Notes under the pieces: generated by a model | What the model was told of the DNA's origin: nothing | The model's input: only the letters and a program-made list of their open reading frames with translations | Databases searched by the model: none | In this document: positions 7,105 through 12,090 of the stretch, in pieces | How the letters are laid out: each line of letters starts with the position of its first letter | Numbering within the stretch: position 1 is the stretch's first letter | Program-made: the position numbers and the translations under genes | Assembly (NCBI GenBank): GCA_046727175.1 | Contig: JBKPCD010000137.1 | Coordinates: 1-12,090, forward strand | Reading direction: 5' to 3' | Source: JBKPCD01 sp046727175 | GTDB lineage: Bacteria; Acidobacteriota; Vicinamibacteria; Vicinamibacterales; 2-12-FULL-66-21 | DNA length: 12,090 nt

Positions 7105-7133
7105 ACGCGCGCCGGGGACCCCGGGACGCGCGT
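7105..7133 (-). terminator. strong GC hairpin after the small secreted-protein gene
   Basis: ACGCGCG (7105-7111) pairs with CGCGCGT (7127-7133), and CCGGG (7112-7116) with CCCGG (7120-7124), leaving a 2-nt bulge (GA, 7125-7126) and a 3-nt loop. It begins 26 nt past the stop of the gene at 7159-7623. There is no U-tract, so it is a terminator-like or 3'-end-protecting structure rather than a canonical intrinsic terminator. Confidence 0.4.
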
Positions 7134-7158
7134 AGGGTCTTGCCCGAAAAACTTGACT

Positions 7159-7623
7159 CTACCGCTCGAGCCTTGTCGCGGTTCCCTGGAAGACTGTGTT
7201 GAGATTAGTCTGGAACATCCATACCGTCTTACCGTCGAGTGCCACGACGAGATCGAAAGTCTGACCGCTGCTGAAGACGAGCGTCCCGTGGCAGTCGGCT
7301 TCGACCGTGTAGTCCCCCGGTGCGCCCGGCGGGTGGCTGACGTTGCCATTCACGCTGAGGGTGACTGCGGGCACTGTCAGCGTACCATCGCCATTGAACT
7401 CGATCGCTTCATGGATCGCTTTCGGTTGGGCGACTCCTCCGACGATGTTGAATCCACTCGCGGCGAACAGGTACGAGCCGCGCAGCGTCTCCAACGTGCA
7501 GGCTCTCCCTTCGTGCTGCTGGAAGGCGGCACGCATGTCAGAGTTCTCGGCGGAGGCGATGCCCCACATGCCTGCCGCCAGGGCGCCGGCTACCAGTATC
7601 TGGACCGTGAACTTCTTCTTCAT
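7159..7623 (-). CDS. small secreted protein of unknown function
   Basis: This is a 154-residue protein I cannot assign to a named family. It begins MKKKFTVQILVAGALAAGMW and ends its signal peptide at IASA-EN (cleavage about 25/26), so it should enter the periplasm or leave the cell. The mature part has exactly two cysteines (C42 and C111), a probable disulfide. It contains CTLETLRGSYLFAASGF, followed by beta-strand-rich sequence with HEAIEFNGDGTLTVPAVTLS and later WMFQTNLNTVFQGTATRLE. The pattern 'Cys, LRGSY, F-NGDGTLT' suggests a small beta-barrel or sandwich. AGGAGAGA lies just upstream of the ATG, and an ECF-type promoter-like motif sits 31 to 58 bp upstream. It is divergent from the ECF sigma/kinase pair and may be one of its targets (inference). 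Confidence 0.75.
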   Translation of the reverse strand: MKKKFTVQILVAGALAAGMWGIASAENSDMRAAFQQHEGRACTLETLRGSYLFAASGFNIVGGVAQPKAIHEAIEFNGDGTLTVPAVTLSVNGNVSHPPGAPGDYTVEADCHGTLVFSSGQTFDLVVALDGKTVWMFQTNLNTVFQGTATRLER

Positions 7624-7653
7624 GGGCTCTCTCCTGTGCCCGGCTTGGAACGG

Positions 7654-7681
7654 GCTACGTCTTGTTTTCTTGCAAGGTTCC
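7654..7681 (-). promoter_or_regulatory. ECF-sigma-like promoter for the small secreted protein
   Basis: On the minus strand GGAACC (7681-7676), a 16-nt spacer and CGTAGC (7659-7654) match the common ECF promoter layout (-35 GGAAC/TGAAAC, N16-17, -10 CGTA/CGTC). Transcription would begin near 7647, leaving a short leader of about 24 nt containing the AGGAGAGA ribosome binding site. That geometry fits a real promoter. The motif is seen; recognition by the adjacent sigma factor is inferred. Confidence 0.4.
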
Positions 7682-7844
7682 CGGCTCTGGCTTCTAAGGC
7701 GTAATCGGTCCCGGAAACCTGCAATCCCTCGGTGACGCGGGCCTCTAGATCGGGCGTTGCAGATTTCCGTCCGGCGCTACGCCTTCTTGGATACGGCCAG
7801 GCGTACGGTCCTGTGGAAATCAGCCAGAATTCGGGCTCGGGCCT

Positions 7845-7853
7845 TGCTAGACT
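7845..7853 (+). promoter_or_regulatory. possible extended -10 for the sigma gene
   Basis: TGCTAGACT resembles an extended -10 (TGn plus a four-of-six match to TATAAT). It is placed so that transcription would start about 20 nt before the ATG at 7879. No convincing -35 is present at the right spacing. A weaker ECF-like motif facing the same way begins at 7713. Confidence 0.2.
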
Positions 7854-7878
7854 GAACGGCCTCACGAGCCCTTCAGTC

Positions 7879-8457
7879 ATGGAGCCGCACGACCGGGCAC
7901 CTGGCGACATCACGAACCTGCTCCGTATCTGGAGCGATGGCGATGAGCGCGCGTTCGAACGGCTGATACCGCTCGTCTATGACGAGCTGCACCGGATGGC
8001 GCTCCGCTACGTCGCTGGCGAGCGTTCGAACGTCTCGCTCCAGGCGACGGGACTCGTGAACGAGGTCTGTCTTCGTCTGCTGGGGTGGGACCAGGTGCGT
8101 TGGCAGAACCGCGGCCACTTCTTTGGCGTGTCGGCGCAGATGATGCGCAGAGTGCTCGTCGACATTGCGCGTCGGCGCCAGGCCGAGCGCCGCGGCGGGG
8201 CCGCCGTCGTTCACGTGCCGCTCGATCGCATCAATGTCGCGTGCAACGAACCCGACGCCGAACTCGTCGCCGTCGATGACGCACTCGAACGGTTGGCGGC
8301 GCACGATCCGCGGAAAGCTCGCGTCGTCGAGCTGCGGTTCTTCGGGGGCTTGTCGATGGAGGAGACGGCACAGGCCCTCGGCGTGTCACCGCGGACCGCG
8401 CAGAACGATTGGGCGTTCGCACGCGCCTGGTTGTACCGAGAGCTCACGGGAAAGTGA
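7879..8457 (+). CDS. ECF-type RNA polymerase sigma factor (TIGR02999-like)
   Basis: This 192-residue alternative sigma factor would direct RNA polymerase to a dedicated promoter set. Region 2 spans about residues 24-101 (AFERLIPLVYDELHRMALRY, then LVNEVCLRLL and HFFGVSAQMMRRVLVDIARR). Region 4 spans about 133-189, with the helix-turn-helix in LSMEETAQALGVSPRTAQND. The length and the phrases 'VYDELHRMA' and 'RRVLVDIARRR' fit the ECF group that accompanies large protein kinases in Acidobacteriota and Planctomycetes (family knowledge). The open frame extends back to 7732, but those residues are not family-like, so the ATG at 7879 is chosen; its Shine-Dalgarno is weak. No anti-sigma gene follows. 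The kinase 7 bp downstream is the likely signal partner. Confidence 0.92.
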   Translation: MEPHDRAPGDITNLLRIWSDGDERAFERLIPLVYDELHRMALRYVAGERSNVSLQATGLVNEVCLRLLGWDQVRWQNRGHFFGVSAQMMRRVLVDIARRRQAERRGGAAVVHVPLDRINVACNEPDAELVAVDDALERLAAHDPRKARVVELRFFGGLSMEETAQALGVSPRTAQNDWAFARAWLYRELTGK

Positions 8458-8464
8458 GACAGCC

Positions 8465-11359
8465 ATGAGTACCGACCGTTGGCGGCAGCTCGATCAGGTG
8501 TTCGTCGAGGCGCTGCAACTCCCGCCCGAGGCGCGGGCGCCATTCGTCGAACGCGCGTGCGGAGAAGACGATGCGCTGCGAGCAGAAGCGCTGTCGCTCT
8601 TGGGCGCCGATCGTGCCTCTGGACAGTTCCTCACGAAGCCGGCACTCGATCGCCTCGCAGAGGGCGTCGCTGCCGACGGGCGAAGCCTCTGCCCTGGCGA
8701 TCATTTGGGCGCGTACACGGTCGTCCAGCTGCTTGGTGCGGGCGGCTTTGGCGAAGTCTGGCGGGCCAGAGACGAGCGGCTCGCTCGCGACGTCGCGATC
8801 AAAGTCCTCCTGCCACATTTCTCGACAGATACCGAACGTGTTCGTCGATTTTCGGACGAAGCACGCGCCGCCGGCGCCCTCAATCACTCGAACATTCTCA
8901 CGGTGCACGATGTCGGCAAGCATCATGGCGTTCCGTATCTCGTATCGGAGTGCCTTGAGGGAGAGAGTCTTCGTCAGCGTCTGAACTCCGGTCCGTTGGC
9001 GCTCGACGAGGTTGTTGCGATCGCGCTGGGCATCGCGCGGGGGCTCTCCGCCGCGCACGGGCGCGGCATCGTCCATCGAGATCTGAAGCCGGAAAACGTA
9101 TTTCTGAGGTCCGACGGAGTGCCGAAGATTCTCGACTTCGGTCTCGCGAAGCTTCAGCTGCCGATCGACGATCAGACGACCGCTGCCAGCCACACGATGA
9201 CCGGCGTCATCGTCGGAACCGCGGGCTACATGGCTCCGGAGCAGGTGAGAGGCGAGCAGGTCGACGGGCGCGCCGATCTGTTTGCTCTTGGCGTGATGCT
9301 GTACGAAATGCTCGGCGGGCGGCATCCGTTCAAGTGCGAGAGCACGTTCGAGACGCTTCACGCCATCCTCACAACCGACCCACCGGACGTCTCGACGTTG
9401 AATTGCAATGTGTCTTTGCCGCTGGCGCGGATCGTGGCGCGTGCGCTCAAGAAGGATCGAGAGGCGCGCTTTCAGTCCGCGGGCGACCTCGCGTGGGCTC
9501 TGGAGCAAGTGGGACAGCGTCTCGACGATCAAGCGGTGCCTTTTCAGCGGCCGGCCGAGACGCTGCCGTTCTGGAAAGCGCGATGGCTCACATGGGTGGG
9601 AGCAGCTTTGACGAGCGCCGCGGTTCTCGTCGGTATTTGGAAGGTGCTGCCCACGTCTCGTGCCGAGTCGCCTCCGATTCCGCTCACCCAGTTCGCGTGG
9701 ACGCTGCCGGCGGGAATGTCCCTCGATTCACCGCCGGTCGTCGCACCAGACGGACAGAGCATCGCCTTCATTGGCAGGGACGCAACGGCGAGCCGGCTCG
9801 TCGTCCGGAGTCTCGGCTCGCTTGAGCCGAAGGCCATCGCGGGCAGCGAAGGGGCCAAGCAGCCCTTCTGGTCACCCGATAGCAGATGGCTCGGGTTTTT
9901 CGCTCGCGGCCGTCTGATGAAGGTGGCGCTCGCGGGTGGAGCGCCGATCGCGATTGCCGAAGCGCCCGACGCTCGTGGTGCAGCGTGGAGTCCGACCGGA
10001 ACGATTGTCTTCTCTCCCGACCTGGTGCAATCCGGGCTGGTTCGTGTGTCGGCTGATGGCGGGCCTGTCGAACCCGTTACGCAGCTCGATCCGTCCAAGG
10101 GTGACAACTCGCATCGATGGCCCGTTTTTCTTCCCGGCGGAGTGCACTTCCTGTACTTCAATCGTTCCTCGGTCGATGAACGTCGTGGCGTGTACATCGG
10201 TCGCATCGACGGTCCGGCATCGGCTGCCAATTCGCTGCTGTTGCGCTCGGAATCCGAAGCTGTCTACGCAGGCGAACCGGGCAGCGCCGAGGGCAATCTG
10301 TTCGTTGTCGCCAACGGCCGCATCGAGGTGCGGCGGATCGATACCACGCGCATGAGCGTCACCGGCGACGCGCGCACGCTCGGCTTCAAAAGCGGGGGGA
10401 ACACGCCGTATCACCCCATGATGCTGAGCGCTTCTTCCAATCTCCTGGCGTTTGCGGCATCGAGTGTGCCCTATGGGCTCGGGCTCGAATCGGTCGATCG
10501 GACGGGTGACGGCGAGCGAGTGCTCGACGAAACGCAGGCACAGAACTGGCCGCGTGTATCGCCCGACGGTCGTCGCCTCGCGCGTCAGCGAATCGACGCC
10601 ATGCGCGGCAACCCGGATATCTGGGTGGAGGATCTCGATCGCGGAACGCGCGTGCGCATCACGACGAGTCCGGAGCCGGACATGCATCCAGTCTGGTCAC
10701 CCGACGGCACCCGCCTGGCGTTCGTGTTGGGCAGAATGCCCGGTCGGCCGGGTGCGCGCGTGCTCACGATCGCCAACGCTGATGGATCGGGTGTGGTCCG
10801 GAGCTTCCCGTGTCCTGGCGAATGTTATCCAACCGACTGGACGTCCGACGGCCTCGATCTGATCGTCAACGTTCCAGATGTGAAAGGCGGTGATGTGTGG
10901 GCGATTCCGGCGTCAGGTGCCGGTGCCGCACGGCCGTTGCTCAATGCCCCCTTCACCGAACGTGATGCACGCATCTCTCCGGACCGTCGATGGGTCGCAT
11001 ATGTATCCGAGGAGTCCGGACGCCCTGAAGTGTCGGTTCGTAATCTCTCTGGCCCTGCAACACGCGTTGTCATCTCCGCCTCGGGCGGCGATCAGCCCGT
11101 GTGGGCGCGCGACGGGTCGGAGCTGTTCTTCGTCAATCCGCAGGGACGTCTGCAGAGCGTTCGAGTGCTGCAGAGCGGAGACGCGACGACGTTTGGATTA
11201 CCCGTGGAGCTGAACGTCCCGTCGATCGGATTCGGTCACTGGGGAACCCAGTACGACGTTTCCCCTGATGGGCGACGCATCTACTTTCTCAGCCAGAACA
11301 AACAGGATGCGCCGCGAGAGTTCAACGTGGTCATGGGATGGCGCTCACTTCTCAGGTAG
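8465..11359 (+). CDS. transmembrane Ser/Thr protein kinase with PD40 beta-propeller sensor
   Basis: This 964-residue membrane kinase would phosphorylate Ser/Thr of a partner, plausibly the sigma factor encoded just before it. Residues 1-75 are the helical N-terminus typical of sigma-linked kinases (WRQLDQVFVEALQLPPEARA). The Hanks kinase domain (about 84-353) is complete: P-loop GAGGFGEV (91-98), VAIK lysine K113, C-helix E132, HRDLKPEN with D206, DFG D224 and GTAGYMAPE (251-259). One membrane helix follows (about 374-392, WLTWVGAALTSAAVLVGIW). The remainder is an extracytoplasmic beta-propeller with PD40/TolB-like repeats: VVAPDGQSIAFIG, PFWSPDSRWLGFF, VSPDGRRLA, PVWSPDGTRLAFV, ISPDRRWVAYVS, ARDGSELFFV and VSPDGRRIYFL. 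The frame is open back to 8165, but those residues are a shadow of the sigma gene; the ATG at 8465 begins the family N-terminus. The ligand of the propeller is unknown. Confidence 0.95.
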   Translation: MSTDRWRQLDQVFVEALQLPPEARAPFVERACGEDDALRAEALSLLGADRASGQFLTKPALDRLAEGVAADGRSLCPGDHLGAYTVVQLLGAGGFGEVWRARDERLARDVAIKVLLPHFSTDTERVRRFSDEARAAGALNHSNILTVHDVGKHHGVPYLVSECLEGESLRQRLNSGPLALDEVVAIALGIARGLSAAHGRGIVHRDLKPENVFLRSDGVPKILDFGLAKLQLPIDDQTTAASHTMTGVIVGTAGYMAPEQVRGEQVDGRADLFALGVMLYEMLGGRHPFKCESTFETLHAILTTDPPDVSTLNCNVSLPLARIVARALKKDREARFQSAGDLAWALEQVGQRLDDQAVPFQRPAETLPFWKARWLTWVGAALTSAAVLVGIWKVLPTSRAESPPIPLTQFAWTLPAGMSLDSPPVVAPDGQSIAFIGRDATASRLVVRSLGSLEPKAIAGSEGAKQPFWSPDSRWLGFFARGRLMKVALAGGAPIAIAEAPDARGAAWSPTGTIVFSPDLVQSGLVRVSADGGPVEPVTQLDPSKGDNSHRWPVFLPGGVHFLYFNRSSVDERRGVYIGRIDGPASAANSLLLRSESEAVYAGEPGSAEGNLFVVANGRIEVRRIDTTRMSVTGDARTLGFKSGGNTPYHPMMLSASSNLLAFAASSVPYGLGLESVDRTGDGERVLDETQAQNWPRVSPDGRRLARQRIDAMRGNPDIWVEDLDRGTRVRITTSPEPDMHPVWSPDGTRLAFVLGRMPGRPGARVLTIANADGSGVVRSFPCPGECYPTDWTSDGLDLIVNVPDVKGGDVWAIPASGAGAARPLLNAPFTERDARISPDRRWVAYVSEESGRPEVSVRNLSGPATRVVISASGGDQPVWARDGSELFFVNPQGRLQSVRVLQSGDATTFGLPVELNVPSIGFGHWGTQYDVSPDGRRIYFLSQNKQDAPREFNVVMGWRSLLR

Positions 11360-11384
11360 GTCCGGCGAGTAGATCGGCGCGACC

Positions 11385-11413
11385 TCGAACGGCGACAGGT
11401 AGCGCCGCTTCGA
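11385..11413 (+). terminator. hairpin behind the kinase gene
   Basis: TCGAA CGGCG (11385-11394) pairs with CGCCG (11403-11407) and TTCGA (11409-11413), a 10-bp stem with one bulged C and an 8-nt loop. It begins 26 nt after the kinase stop. No T-run follows, so this is terminator-like only. Confidence 0.35.
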
Positions 11414-11887
11414 TGTCCGCTCCCGCCGTCGAAGCCATGGCGCGTGAGGGCAGCAGCTGAGACGATCCTGGCGCGGTTCGAAGAAGCAGATCGTGACGTT
11501 CCGCTGCACGGCCTGCCCGAGCTTGAGAGTAAGCTCGACGATTTGAATTTTCGCCGATCGGAACTTGTTGCTGCCGCAGCAATAGCGATTGCGCACATTC
11601 ACGAGCCTCAACAGAGTCGATGCGGTTGTCACAGATTTTGCGGCAGTGCTCAAGAAGAAACCTGAAGACATGCGCAATCGAGTCGCGGCCGCTTCATCAG
11701 ATATATCCGCGCGAACACTGCCGACGGTCGGTGGGTCAATGCCGGCTCGGTGAGCGAGCGGATGCGCGATCTTGAACAACTCGCCGAGGACGCGGCAGCG
11801 TGGCCGCGATGCTCAGTGGGGGCCGGTTGTCCAGCATGTCCTCGAGCCTTTACGCCGAAAAAAACGACGGTGATGTCGCCGGAATGA
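11413..11887 (+). pseudogene. probable decayed gene with coding segments in three frames
   Basis: No intact gene lies between the kinase and the dehydrogenase, but successive plus-strand frames each give protein-like pieces. The first is MSAPAVEAMAREGSS from 11413. The second is ETILARFEEADRDVPLHGLP, then ESKLDDLNFRRSELVAAAAI (up to about 11600). The third is NRVDAVVTDFAAVLKKKPED followed by MRNRVAA (to about 11690). The fourth is RFIRYIRANTADGRWVNAGS, then SERMRDLEQLAEDAAAW, which ends TTVMSPE with its TGA at 11885-11887 overlapping the ATG of the next gene. Read in order they could be one protein of about 150 residues with three frame slips. I do not recognise the family. The alternative is chance open frames; the ATGA overlap and low-complexity-free segments make decay more likely than not. 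Confidence 0.35.
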
Positions 11888-12090
11888 ACGCGATCGTCTG
11901 CCGCGAGTACGGCTCAGCCGCGATCGAGGAGCGAGACCGGCCGTCGGTGCCCGACGGGGCGGTGCTCGTGCGCGTGCGGGCGGGTGCGCTGAACGCGTTC
12001 GACTGGTTTCTCGCGATGGGGAGGCCGTACTTCGCGCGATTGATGGCGGGCGGCGTACGCCGGCCTCGCGTGCATGTGGTCGGAGTGGAG
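11884..12090 (+). CDS. zinc-type MDR alcohol dehydrogenase / quinone oxidoreductase, N-terminal part
   Basis: The first 69 codons of an NAD(P)-dependent medium-chain oxidoreductase are present; the gene runs off the right edge. The start MNAIVCREYGSAAIEERDRP, then VPDGAVLVRVRAGALNAFDW, is the GroES-like domain opening of this superfamily. It is followed by FLAMGRPYFARLMAGGVRRP and VHVVGVE, which matches the quinone-oxidoreductase-like subgroup. In the full family this domain precedes a Rossmann cofactor domain, not visible here. The ATG at 11884 overlaps the TGA of an upstream short frame as ATGA, which would allow coupled translation. The Shine-Dalgarno is weak (CCGGA). The exact substrate cannot be inferred. 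Confidence 0.85.
   Translation, partial: MNAIVCREYGSAAIEERDRPSVPDGAVLVRVRAGALNAFDWFLAMGRPYFARLMAGGVRRPRVHVVGVE

Noticed and set aside
7713..7734. Second ECF-like motif as a confirmed autoregulatory promoter
   Set aside because: GACG is followed by CGG rather than TA, and the implied leader would be about 130 nt. It is kept only as part of a finding, not as a feature.
8165..8464. Upstream extension of the kinase frame by 100 codons
   Set aside because: The added residues are the shifted frame of the sigma gene and have no kinase-family resemblance.
8444..9532. Long minus-strand open frame of 362 residues opposite the kinase gene
   Set aside because: It lies entirely antisense to the clearly conserved kinase domain. 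Its composition (R, H, D-rich) is that of a reverse frame in GC-rich DNA.
9544..10687. Two minus-strand open frames of 228 and 271 residues
   Set aside because: Both are opposite the beta-propeller part of the kinase, whose PD40 repeats are unmistakable.
11345..11779. Minus-strand open frame of 144 residues after the kinase
   Set aside because: It overlaps the kinase end and has no motif or ribosome binding site. The plus strand of the same region gives more protein-like segments.
1..12090. CRISPR arrays, tRNA/rRNA genes, insertion sequences, toxin-antitoxin or defence genes
   Set aside because: No regularly spaced repeats, cloverleaf candidates, transposase motifs, terminal inverted repeats or defence-family motifs were seen on either strand.

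Overview
The window looks like chromosomal DNA of a GC-rich (roughly 60-65% by eye) Gram-negative-type soil or environmental bacterium. The best taxonomic hint is the ECF sigma factor followed directly by a serine/threonine kinase with a PD40/TolB-like beta-propeller. That pair is very common in Acidobacteriota, including the Vicinamibacteria. The hint is inferred from gene architecture, not from a marker gene. No rRNA, tRNA, CRISPR array, transposase or integrase was seen.

Left part (1-3431): a minus-strand operon reads SAM-dependent methyltransferase -> lipoprotein substrate-binding protein (SsuA/TauA/NMT1 type) -> ABC ATPase (SsuB/TauB type). The ATPase runs off the left edge and carries a one-base deletion inside its Walker A motif. 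A LysR-type regulator is transcribed divergently and is the obvious candidate controller. The AT-rich intergenic strip has a perfect 17-nt hairpin covering the LysR ribosome binding site and the first two bases of its start codon.

Middle part (3432-7623), nearly all minus strand: a Tat-exported amidase-signature enzyme with its own plausible sigma70-type promoter, and a class D sortase with a lipoprotein-like N-terminus and no visible substrate gene. Then comes a beta-carbonic anhydrase remnant that has lost its N-terminal zinc-binding half and shows frame slips. After a stretch of about 330 bp with only hairpins, there is a small secreted protein of unknown function. The carbonic anhydrase and the short frame-shifted coding scrap beside it suggest a decaying patch.

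Right part (7624-12090): divergent from the small secreted protein are the ECF sigma factor and the large transmembrane kinase, 7 bp apart. An ECF-type promoter-like motif (GGAACC-N16-CGTAGC) sits just upstream of the secreted-protein gene, and a related motif faces the sigma gene. This makes the divergent region a candidate signalling and self-regulation locus. After the kinase there is about 520 bp with no intact gene but coding-like segments in all three plus-strand frames, probably a decayed gene. The window ends in the first 69 codons of a zinc-type (MDR) alcohol dehydrogenase/quinone reductase.

No clear new multi-gene system was found. The observations most worth a second look are the divergent ECF-like motifs, the LysR start-codon hairpin, the Walker A frameshift and the two decayed genes.
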